Source: Symsagittifera roscoffensis (Eukaryota > Xenacoelomorpha > Acoela > Convolutidae). Taken from it: a stretch of DNA of 64,000 bases. Below, in pieces: positions 50,261-58,136 of this stretch. Within the stretch, counting starts at the first letter, position 1, and every line of letters starts with the position of its first letter. Below the pieces are notes generated by a model. The model was given only the letters and a program-made list of their open reading frames with translations. It did no database searches and was not told where the DNA came from. The DNA is taken from assembly GCF_963678635.1 (NCBI RefSeq), contig NC_087070.1:51068514-51132513 (forward strand). Reading direction: 5' to 3'. Made by a program: the position numbers and the translations under genes.

Positions 50261-51108
50261 TTCTGGGTTTTTCTTTTGTCGGATTGCTTGGTTTTGGGTT
50301 TGAGAGTTGTCGATCGAGTCTTCGAAGAGGAGGGTTTTGATCTCTTCGAGTCCTCAGTTGTCGGGTTGTCGGAGACGAAGGAGGAAGAAGTTGAGGGCTT
50401 AGCTGCTTTGCTCTTAAGCGAGCGGAGAATCTGTTTGCCATAACTGTTGGACACTAAGCTAGGATCAAGATTCAGTTCTTTCAAAATTTGTGGATAAAAA
50501 AACCCTCAAGTTTTTTTTATGTTTTGCTGTGTATCGTACAAAAAGGATTCAATTTTAACGAGTGTTGTTTTTCCTTGAATTAGAACATATCCGTCAACGT
50601 TTAAAAACAAAGGATTCAACTTTGAACAACTGCTTTAGCACTATGTTTGCCCTTTCCAATTTATTAGCTTCCAATAGCTCTTGAATGGATTCCATAACCT
50701 TTCGAAACACTTCAGCGGTTTTTCCATTACTTTTTTCATCGTTTTTTTTTCTGTTCTCTTTGAGCTTGTCTGCTGCAGTGAATTGTATGATTCAAAAATT
50801 TTTTCTGCTTCATCATCACCATCACTAGTGAAATTAGTAAGTGCAGATAAATTTCTTTTTCGAAGATTTGGTACTACATTACTAGGGGTTAAAGGAATAG
50901 GAGATGTTGGGTTTAATGGTGCTGGAGAGTCACGGCTGATATTTCGTTCTCGAAATCGTTGTATGTAATTGAGTTGAGATGATTTGTCGTTAATTAATGG
51001 ATTATGAAGGATTTGAGATTGTGGTGCAGTTTTTTCATCTGGAGCATATGTTTTTCGAGGAATGAGGATGAATGCCTGAGGTTCTAGTTTTTCAGGTAAA
51101 TGTAACAC
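50236..51108 (-). pseudogene. Polinton protein of unknown function, Polinton-2
   Basis: Positional homologue of 1494-1905. It begins near FILIPRKTYAPDEK (no ATG, a GTG at 51108), runs through a disordered Ser/Pro/Lys part (SPAPLNPTSPIPLTPSN), then LNVDGYVLIQG and LNLDPSLVSNSYGK before a Ser/Thr/Lys-rich tail. At least two frame changes or stops lie at 50490-50645. Function unknown. Confidence 0.45.
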
Positions 51109-51374
51109 GATTCTCCAAATGATTTAACCTGTGAAATATTGTTTGCCAAATTTTTTCGTTTTTCTCGGATACTAAACTTAGGGTCAACAATTTTTCCAAA
51201 TGGTATTTTCTTACTCTGGATGAAACTTTTGTTAGCTGGAACATGTCCCAGAAAAACATTCACAAAACAATCGCAAAGAAATCTAATAAAATTTGAATCA
51301 GCTCCTGTCAAAATTGATCTACAATGGCGACTATTGAGCATTTGATTCAATATACATAATTCTTTCTCTTTCAT
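51084..51374 (-). CDS. Small Polinton protein of unknown function
   Basis: ATG 51374; 96 residues. ILNQMLNSRHCRSILTGADSNFIRFLCDCFVNVFLGHVPAN then a basic tail. Polintons often encode a small helical protein of this pattern after the ATPase. It overlaps the end of the ATPase frame by about 44 bp. No equivalent was found in Polinton-1. Confidence 0.5.
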   Translation of the reverse strand: MKEKELCILNQMLNSRHCRSILTGADSNFIRFLCDCFVNVFLGHVPANKSFIQSKKIPFGKIVDPKFSIREKRKNLANNISQVKSFGESCYIYLKN

Positions 51375-52024
51375 TTTCAAGAGATGTGATAACTGCTTTT
51401 GAGGATGGTAAATAGAAAATGGTTGGTGATGGTGGAACTATGTTTGACGAATAACGAAGACATTCTGAAGTTTTGGGATCCAAGTCTATCAACAGATGAC
51501 CGAAATCTTCTTTCGTTGCCAACTGATACGCATGACGGAGGAATTTTGCATTATTCAACTTTCTGCCTAAATAATCAATTTGTTGAATGTCTCGAGGTGA
51601 TTTGAACAAAATTAAGTGAGTTGTATTCAAATCTATTGTACGTGATTGCTTACTTTGCTGAAATAAATTGTGCTTGACATAAATAACATGAACATTTTTA
51701 TGTCGGCCTGCTGTAGCTAATTTAATAAAATCTTTTTCATTAAAAATTTTTCTTCACAGGTACCATCAAAGACAATCATACAATCCCGTAAATTATTAAC
51801 AATTTCAAAGCTGGATAATTTATAAATTCAATATCAAATTTGTTGTGAGAAACAAAGGAACGGTATTTGGGTTGATCGTGAAGATAAAAATAAAATATCT
51901 TGTTATACGATGGATAGAATGTACCTTTGAGAAGCATTTGAAAAATTAAATCAGTTTTGCCAGATCCCGAGGGACCTGAAACGGACATAAACAGACGATC
52001 TCTTGTTGAAATGATCTTATTCAT
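51331..52024 (-). pseudogene. Packaging ATPase, Polinton-2
   Basis: ATG 52024. Walker A SGPSGSGKT, then NKIFYFYLHDQP; Walker B MIVFDGTCEE near 51760 lies in another frame, and the C-terminal part (THLILFKSPRDIQQI, GHLLIDLDPKTSECLRYSS) ends at 51331. Two or more frameshifts occur between 51700 and 51800, in A/T runs. Homologous to 2092-2856. Confidence 0.85.
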
Positions 52025-52026
52025 TA

Positions 52027-52317
52027 TTATAACTTGGGATTGGGTAACATGTAACCAACTGTACTGGATAGTATTGAAAGCCAAATGGCAGTCTCGTCAC
52101 AACTAAGATTGTAAAAAGACAATTTTGAAATAGATAAAGAGAACAAAACGAAAATGAAACAGACTTGTGTGAAAAAGACAACTTCTGCAGACGGAAGAGA
52201 AACAGAATTACAAAATTTCCAAGATCTGTTTTCGTGAGATAAAGACTGTTCGGCACCAACAATGTCTACAAAGTCGCAATCATTGTACTCGACAGTGGTG
52301 GTTTCCTCAATTTCCAT
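52027..52317 (-). CDS. Small membrane protein, Polinton-2
   Basis: ATG 52317; 96 residues, intact. Acidic N-terminus (MEIEETTTVEYNDCDFVD), RSWKF, a hydrophobic segment VVFFTQVCFIFVLFSLSI, then SCDETAIWLSILSSTVGYML and PNPKL at the end. Homologous to the broken gene at 2844-3115. The ATPase ATG follows 2 bp after its stop. Confidence 0.6.
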   Translation of the reverse strand: MEIEETTTVEYNDCDFVDIVGAEQSLSHENRSWKFCNSVSLPSAEVVFFTQVCFIFVLFSLSISKLSFYNLSCDETAIWLSILSSTVGYMLPNPKL

Positions 52318-52333
52318 GTTTACTGGAAGACTT

Positions 52334-52603
52334 TTACTGCTTATTTGTATCAAGGTTGATAGTTACAACTGCATACCAATCGCCTTTTTTTCTCTCTGAT
52401 CTATTGCCGTTTGGTTTGTATTTTATTATGTATCTTGCTATGTTTTTGTCTGTCAGAAGTATCCGAACAATTTTTTCTACGTTTCCGGTACTGATTTCGT
52501 CTAATAACTCTTTTGGTAAATTCTCACCTGTTAAACTCACATTTTGTGTGTTTTCTTTTGGCAAAAATATATTTTTGAAATTTTGAATTTTCAAACACGA
52601 CAT
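52334..52603 (-). CDS. 89-residue Polinton protein, unknown
   Basis: ATG 52603. Lys-rich with two apparent parts: helical LPKELLDEISTGNVEKIVRIL and a strand-rich end RYIIKYKPNGN...DWYAVVTINLD. No membrane segment or known motif. Lies 16 bp upstream of the membrane-protein ATG in the same direction. Confidence 0.45.
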   Translation of the reverse strand: MSCLKIQNFKNIFLPKENTQNVSLTGENLPKELLDEISTGNVEKIVRILLTDKNIARYIIKYKPNGNRSERKKGDWYAVVTINLDTNKQ

Positions 52604-52701
52604 GTTAGCAACTAGTAATCACACAAGATCAAAAGAAAATGAAAACAATCAATAAATATATTTATTATGATTCACAAAACTTGGCATATACATGTGATTC
52701 G

Positions 52702-53001
52702 TCATTTCGGTTCAACAGGCAAATCAACTCCTCGTTCAATGAAGAAAAACTCATATTTTGTGAACTTGTCATGGTTACAATTAGATTTGAACTTTACAAC
52801 AAAATGAGCAGCAACTCTGATAGTGGCTTGAACTAAATGTATTTCCTCAACGTTATCAGTTTTGACTTATTCTTTCAGTTCAGCTGGAAGCTGATGGTCA
52901 TGCAAATGGATTTGTCTTCTCTCTCCCAGCTGAGGTTGCAGCCCTGCCAGGTTGAGATTGAACAACGGAATTGACTGGCGAAATTCCTGGAGTCTGGACA
53001 T
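52702..53001 (-). pseudogene. 99-codon ORF with internal stop
   Basis: ATG 53001 opens MSRLQEFRQSIPLFNLNLAG; TAA at 52867-52869 (codon 45) interrupts, and the frame continues through TIRVAAHFVVKFKSN and KYEFFFIERGVDLP to 52702. Higher GC at the 5' end than around it. Not recognised. Confidence 0.35.
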
Positions 53002-53018
53002 TGTACAGGTGAAAGTAG

Positions 53019-53243
53019 TCAAGAACTGTAAAAAAATTTCCGTAAATTATCGATTTCGATATCGTTCAGTGTCATTTGTTCGAGTTTTTGCAGGAGAGGT
53101 TTTCCTCGACAATCTAATATGCCTGTCTGCGTAAGAGTAATTTTAATTCTTGGTGTTAAACTATTTTCAGGACTCTGATTAGTCATTGAAGCGTAAACCA
53201 CCAAATTTGGAGATAAGGTTGTTTGCATCATTGGACAGTTCAT
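53019..53243 (-). CDS. 74-residue ORF, unknown
   Basis: ATG 53243, overlapping the 3' end of the nuclease-like gene by 65 bp in another frame. LTPRIKITLTQTGILDC and LEQMTLNDIEIDNLRKFF suggest strands followed by a helix. Not recognised. Confidence 0.35.
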   Translation of the reverse strand: MNCPMMQTTLSPNLVVYASMTNQSPENSLTPRIKITLTQTGILDCRGKPLLQKLEQMTLNDIEIDNLRKFFYSS

Positions 53244-53766
53244 TTTGTAACCAATCGAAAAAAACTTTAGATTTTCTACGGGTACAATGCTTTAATAATT
53301 GATGCGAGGGAAGTAAATGAGAATGTCGTTTGCAAATATGTTTTTCTTGACCCAATAACTGTTCAATCTTTGGGCAGCCAATATCTTCCAAATTTGTCAC
53401 GGGTATTTTCAAGTATTCAGCTAATAAAACAGATTTTTGTGTACCTTTAGCAAAAAAATGGGAATTTGGGTTCCTCAAACGAATGCTGTCAAAAATTTGA
53501 TCCAAGTTTGAGTAAGGGTATTCACCTTCGTCCCAACGAAGCCCGTGTAGAAATTTAGATACCCAATTGTACGCTTTTTTCTCTTCTTTTGATAAATTGT
53601 TGAATTGAACTGGTGGCAGAAAATGAATTGTATCAATTGTATTAGCAGAGCAAACGGAATGTTCCTTTATGATCAAAGGTTTCTTGCCACCTTTAAATCC
53701 TTCAATATCTAAAATGATGAGATGGTTGAAAAACAATTTTTTAGTTTTCTTTCTTTGGGTTAACAT
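53179..53766 (-). CDS. DxE nuclease-like protein (RNase H-fold candidate), Polinton-2
   Basis: ATG 53766; 195 residues, intact. LIILDIEGF (D-x-E, exonuclease motif I-like) near residue 20; then a helical part, FFAKGTQKSVLLAEYL, VTNLEDIGCPKIEQLL and a Cys/His cluster CKRHSH...LLKHC. The same motifs occur in Polinton-1. I infer a DEDD-type or RNase H-fold nuclease with a zinc-like C-terminus. A role in processing replication intermediates or host nucleic acid is conjecture. Follows the HHAAGY gene with a 9-bp gap. Confidence 0.6.
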   Translation of the reverse strand: MLTQRKKTKKLFFNHLIILDIEGFKGGKKPLIIKEHSVCSANTIDTIHFLPPVQFNNLSKEEKKAYNWVSKFLHGLRWDEGEYPYSNLDQIFDSIRLRNPNSHFFAKGTQKSVLLAEYLKIPVTNLEDIGCPKIEQLLGQEKHICKRHSHLLPSHQLLKHCTRRKSKVFFDWLQNELSNDANNLISKFGGLRFND

Positions 53767-53775
53767 GACTTTCAC

Positions 53776-54182
53776 TCAACATTCCAACAAACGAAATAAC
53801 TTTGGTTTGAATGTTTTAAGAAATAAGCAAAACGCAATACCTGTCACGTGACCCAGGTAACAGTTTTTCATTGGACAAGGCAAAACATATGTGTACCCCG
53901 GACCGGTATGATTTTTTTCTTGCAAATATCCTGCTGCGTGATGTAAAATAGCAAGTATTCTAAGAAATTTGAAATGTTTCAAGTGTTTGTCGAGCGACGA
54001 ATTGTCTAATCCAATTAAACCACCATATGGTCTGTTTTTCAAAACAAAATCCAAATTAATATCAGCATCCAAATACAAACAAGTGGCTAAAAATACTGAA
54101 ATCTGACTGATTTGTCTGGATATTGTGATTTTAAGTCTATAAAAAATTCATGAATGAGTTTTAAATCGAAAGTTGAAATCAT
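53776..54182 (-). pseudogene. Conserved Polinton protein with H-x-A-A-G-Y motif
   Basis: ATG 54182 opens MISTFDLKLIHEFFIDLKSQ; a frameshift near 54090 leads to the main frame (54078-53776) with PYGGLIG, ILHHAAGY, GPGYTYVLP and GHVTGIAFCLFLK. Homologue of the intact 3709-4113 gene. Function unknown; invariably next to the DxE gene. Confidence 0.6.
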
Positions 54183-54229
54183 GTTTACTGAACTCAAAAT
54201 AATAAAAAAGGAATAATGAAAAGTATCAA

Positions 54230-54904
54230 TTAAAACTTAACTTTCTCTTCAACAATAAATTTCACAAATAGCACATCAGTATCTACATCAAGTTTTCCAT
54301 ATCCACTTGTCAAAATATCCATTATTTTACAAAAAGCGGCAGAATGGGGTCCATTAATTAAACTTTCAAGTCTTTTCAAAGTTTCTGTATTCATCTCATC
54401 TGTTTGAACATGTCTGCTTTCTGTATGTTTCTTTGAAACTGAAGTCGAAATTCTTACGGATTTGTTTGACGTCGACGATGCAGCATGCGTAACTGTATTA
54501 TCAATTCGTTTCTGTCCCCCAACGGCCGGATATTTTTTGCAAACGTTTTGATTTGGTGAAGTTTGTTTGTTAGATGGTGTTGCAGAAAGCAATAAATTGG
54601 GTAAATGTTTTTTGATTGCAGTGAAATCTAACAAATCGAGATTGGCTGCAGCAGGTTGTGCTGAATAAGTGAGAGCTAGTTTAAGCTTGTCAAATAACTC
54701 ACCGTTTCCTTTGACATCTTTAGCAGGAGAAACTAAGTATTTGAAGCAAGTGAAAATACAAGGAACACTGAAACATTTTTGGGAAGGAAAAAATTGATTT
54801 AATTGTTCCTCTGAATCTACTTGAATCAATATATGGTTATGAGTTTTTTTCATTTCCGACTGAAAAAGGGCAATATTCAGATTTGAAGTGGCTTCCGAAA
54901 GCAT
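54230..54904 (-). CDS. 224-residue Polinton protein, unknown
   Basis: ATG 54904, intact. N-terminal folded-looking part (HNHILIQVDSEEQLNQFF, VPCIFTCFKYLVSPA), a long Ser/Thr/Asn/Lys-rich middle (about residues 110-165) and a C-terminal helical block (LKRLESLINGPHSAAFCKIM, DVDTDVLFVKFIVEE). No family recognised. Located between the HHAAGY gene and the PC4-like gene. Confidence 0.5.
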   Translation of the reverse strand: MLSEATSNLNIALFQSEMKKTHNHILIQVDSEEQLNQFFPSQKCFSVPCIFTCFKYLVSPAKDVKGNGELFDKLKLALTYSAQPAAANLDLLDFTAIKKHLPNLLLSATPSNKQTSPNQNVCKKYPAVGGQKRIDNTVTHAASSTSNKSVRISTSVSKKHTESRHVQTDEMNTETLKRLESLINGPHSAAFCKIMDILTSGYGKLDVDTDVLFVKFIVEEKVKF

Positions 54905-54908
54905 AATT

Positions 54909-55016
54909 TTAAAAAGTAGATAAATTAGGAATTTTTTCAGTGATAACTAATTTGAAATTTGGTTGAAATTTTTTAAAATAATCAGGTAACACAACTTCGA
55001 ACATAGCTTCTGCCAT
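54909..55016 (-). CDS. 35-codon ORF
   Basis: ATG 55016 to stop 54909, ending 4 bp before the next ATG. EVVLPDYFKKFQPNFKLVI. Either a small protein or a frameshifted 5' part of the 224-residue gene. Confidence 0.25.
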   Translation of the reverse strand: MAEAMFEVVLPDYFKKFQPNFKLVITEKIPNLSTF

Positions 55017-55030
55017 TTCGTAAAGGAAAA

Positions 55031-55402
55031 TTAATTCGAGTCGTGCTTGAAATCGTTTGTGTTTGAGGAAAGTTGTGATTTCCTGGCTCGTTTAGAGGTA
55101 GACTGTGGTTTGTCTCTGTTTTCAACAGTATCTGAAATTTCACTTGTTTGCGCTCGGATTGACTTTCCCGAATTTAGTAATTTTGAACATTCTTCGCTGC
55201 TTAAGGAAAGTCTTTGTACACATTCAAATTCAGCGCCTTCAGTTGCTTTTTTGAAAACTTTCAGGAATACATAAGTTCCAGTTTGGTCATATGTTTTCAA
55301 TGTAGCACGCACTAATCTTTTACTGTTTTCCGAAATATCGAAATAACAATCGCCAAAGTCTTTATCTGCATTTTCTGTGGTGCTTGTTTTGGTTTTATTC
55401 AT
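55031..55402 (-). CDS. PC4-like ssDNA-binding candidate, Polinton-2
   Basis: ATG 55402; 123 residues. Residues about 15-75 fit the PC4/p15 fold: CYFDISENSKRLVRATLKTY, TYVFLKVFKK, then a helix LSSEECSKLL. The rest is a Ser/Thr/Lys/Asp-rich tail with KRARKSQLSS, a possible NLS. It is the first minus-strand gene next to the divergent promoter, as is the PC4-like gene in Polinton-1. ssDNA-binding in protein-primed replication would make sense (inference). Confidence 0.5.
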   Translation of the reverse strand: MNKTKTSTTENADKDFGDCYFDISENSKRLVRATLKTYDQTGTYVFLKVFKKATEGAEFECVQRLSLSSEECSKLLNSGKSIRAQTSEISDTVENRDKPQSTSKRARKSQLSSNTNDFKHDSN

Positions 55403-55875
55403 TGTAACGAGTAAATTTTCAAAGTAACTTGATTCAAAACTGAATAGAAAGAAATGAATGGTTTCGATTGATTGTATATGTCTGCAAAAGAAAGCGTTGT
55501 ATCTATTTTAATTTATATACACATGTACTTTATATCGCAAAGATATTGGATTGCAATTTAGTTCAAATGGATAATATTGTACAACTGATAAGAATTTTAA
55601 TGGTGTTAAAGGTCACAATGTTTAAACGTTATTTTTGATACAAGCTATTGGTTTGAATGCAATTTAGATAAACATAGAATACCACGCAAGGTAACATAAA
55701 TATTTTACACGCCCTCCCTTGTTAAGCTGATCAAAAACTACATAGGAGGTCTTGAAATTTCTAATTTTAGAAGAACCAATCCCTATTTTAATCTCTTGAG
55801 GCGTTTTCACAATTCATTTCAGTTTCATTTCTCTCCGCGTTACGTTTGTCCTTTTCTTCCAACTTTTCTTCAAAA
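55403..55875. promoter_or_regulatory. Divergent intergenic region, Polinton-2
   Basis: Separates the minus-strand block from the plus-strand block. TATA-like TTTATATAC near 55512 lies upstream of the minus-strand gene. No E2F-like site was seen here. Promoter function inferred from gene orientation. Confidence 0.4.
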
Positions 55876-56496
55876 ATGCCTTGTTATATTATTGCCGGAT
55901 ATTCCAATCACGAAAGAACTATTTTTTATGAAACCGTTCACGGTAATTTTGTAGCAATAATTAACGAAGAAAAAAGTTTCAATTCTGATGGGTGGACTTG
56001 TACTCATCACGCTATGATTCCCAAAAATTTTTTACATTTATTCAGTAAACTTTCCTTAAAAAATTCAAAGAAAGACGAAGAACTGAATATAAAGTATTTG
56101 AGTTACCTTACAAATTCTGGTAAATATACGGATCCTGACGAGCCTCTTGCTCTTCAGGTTGATATTTCAACTTTATCAAAACCAGTAAAAAAATTTTTGT
56201 ATCAATATGATTGTGATGTTACTCCGATGTGTGAAAACCAGTTAGAATTCTTTGAAGAAATTGAATTTTTTGATCGTTTATGGGGAATGGAACAGATTGA
56301 ATCACCATCATTAGTTACCCCGAAAGCTGATCCTTCTCCTACAGTGTCACCATGGCTTGATGAACCAGATTCTTCAACTCCAACGCGCACCCCCAAAGCG
56401 ACAGTGAGTAATCATATGGAAATTTTGACTCCTTCTCTATGCCTTGCACCAAAGAAAAAACGGAAGCTAACAACACTAGAGAAAGCGCAGGACTAG
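55876..56496 (+). CDS. 206-residue protein with canonical NLS, Polinton-2
   Basis: ATG 55876, intact. Residues 1-130 look folded (CYIIAGYSNHERTIFYETVH, WTCTHHAMIPKNFLHLF, DEPLALQVDISTLSKPV), followed by a Pro/Ser/Thr-rich linker and the terminal PKKKRKLTTLEKAQD: PKKKRKL is a canonical monopartite nuclear localisation signal. First plus-strand gene, about 2.2 kb upstream of the polymerase. Unrecognised; an early nuclear factor is a reasonable guess. Confidence 0.5.
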   Translation: MPCYIIAGYSNHERTIFYETVHGNFVAIINEEKSFNSDGWTCTHHAMIPKNFLHLFSKLSLKNSKKDEELNIKYLSYLTNSGKYTDPDEPLALQVDISTLSKPVKKFLYQYDCDVTPMCENQLEFFEEIEFFDRLWGMEQIESPSLVTPKADPSPTVSPWLDEPDSSTPTRTPKATVSNHMEILTPSLCLAPKKKRKLTTLEKAQD

Positions 56497-57921
56497 AGTA
56501 TTTGGACCTTATATAACTTTGAAACTGAGATTGAGTTTTATTGATTTTTGTTTGCTTTTATTGTGTATAATAAATTAACTTTAAAATTGAGTTTGAGTTT
56601 ATATTGTGTATTTGTTCATGATTTATCACACGATTGTTTTCTGATTAAAAATTTAGTATAAAAGCCTTTAAAATTTGAAGTTAAAAAAATCATTTCTTTT
56701 TCAGTTAATTGACTTTTTTTTTTCAATTAAAAACAAAATAAGTCCGTAAAATTTTCATTTTTTCCACAAATAGGAGTCAATATATTAACATTGATGTTCT
56801 TATTTACATTAGTGATCTTGAGAAAAAAATTGAAAAGCATCCATATATATGCTAATTTTTAGAAAACAAGATCAAAAAATATCAATTTCGTTTTTTGAAA
56901 AAAAGATAATTAACGTCAAAAAAACTGTAAAAAAAATAATTTTGGTTGAAAACTTATGTTGTCATATGTTTATTCATTTAGTTATCATACAAATTAAACA
57001 TATTGAAAAATAGTATAAAAGATGTTTAAAACCAACTTTTTGATAAAAATAATTATTTTTTTAATGTTTTTTAGTTAAAAATTTGATTTTTTAATTACAA
57101 AAAGGAAAAAAAAGCATTAATTTTTTCTTTTTCTACAAATTGGAGTTACCATTTGATCATTGATACTGTTGTATCCAAAAATGATCCTATTGAAAAAGAT
57201 ACAAGCATTCATCATCATGCTAAATATTTGAGAAAATCATAAAAATCAAATTTTTTAATTGATGACTCATCGTTTTTCATTTTTCCGAAAAAATGCAATT
57301 TTCAAGCAGAAGACGCAATTTTTTATTATGAGCAAGTGGTGTTATTATGAAAGTGCATTGAGGGGCACGACTAATGAGATTGTGGGAGTAGATGTTTTTT
57401 CAATAGTCTTCGAGAAAAACGCTAATCCCCTTAATCCCCCCTAAAACAACAAACTCATTTTTCTTTACAGAAAAGTATTTTTTTGTACTTTTTTTCAAAT
57501 CGAAAGACAATTGAGACAAATTCATTATGACATGGACCGTGCGACCGCTTCGTGATTGACATCATTGATAACAATGCGCCTGGAAAGTTAAAAAACTGTC
57601 ATTTTTCAGTTTTTGCTTTACTTATTCATCATTTCAACTGTTTTTGATACAAATTTTGACATTTTTATAGGATGTTCTGTCCCCATGACAATTGGGATAT
57701 TTATGATCTATCATGTGTTGTGACCTGCTCAACTTTTATTCGCAATTTCGAAAATTTCATCAATATATAATTTGAATTGATAAAATATAAAACTAAAACT
57801 TTTCTCTCTTGGCTCTAAAATCATTTTGGATTAAAATTTAGCTCAAATACTGGTTTGTTTAGACTAGTTTCTATCGTTTGTAGTAATTATAACAATTCAA
57901 ACAACAATTAATCTGTTTCGC
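56497..57921. other. 1.4-kb AT-rich spacer
   Basis: No gene supported. Poly(A)-signal-like AATAAA occurs near 56570, shortly after the NLS gene. Related sub-blocks recur (TTTTTC..AAATNGGAGT near 56760 and 57125), suggesting an old internal duplication. Confidence 0.4.
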
Positions 57922-58017
57922 CCAATCGAAATTGAGTTTGACAGTTATGGCGGGAAGTTCATATCTAATTCAAATTTTGGCGGGAAAAGAGATCAAATTC
58001 AAAATTAAGCGGGAAAA
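57922..58017 (+). promoter_or_regulatory. E2F-like sites upstream of the polymerase
   Basis: Three GCGGGAA cores within 70 bp: ATGGCGGGAAGT at 57947, TTTTGGCGGGAAAA at 57975-57988 (a consensus E2F site) and AAGCGGGAAAA at 58007; plus CCAAT at 57922-57926. They lie 120-190 bp before the polymerase ATG (58137). S-phase-linked expression is inferred. Confidence 0.55.
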
Positions 58018-58136
58018 GCTATTCAAATTCAAACGAGAAGGGAAAAAGGAATCGAAGCGCAGTAGTTTAAACTTTTTGGTGTTTGGTTGGGATTCATTCC
58101 CTTTCCTGCTTCGCTTTAAAACAGTTCCAGAGCGAA

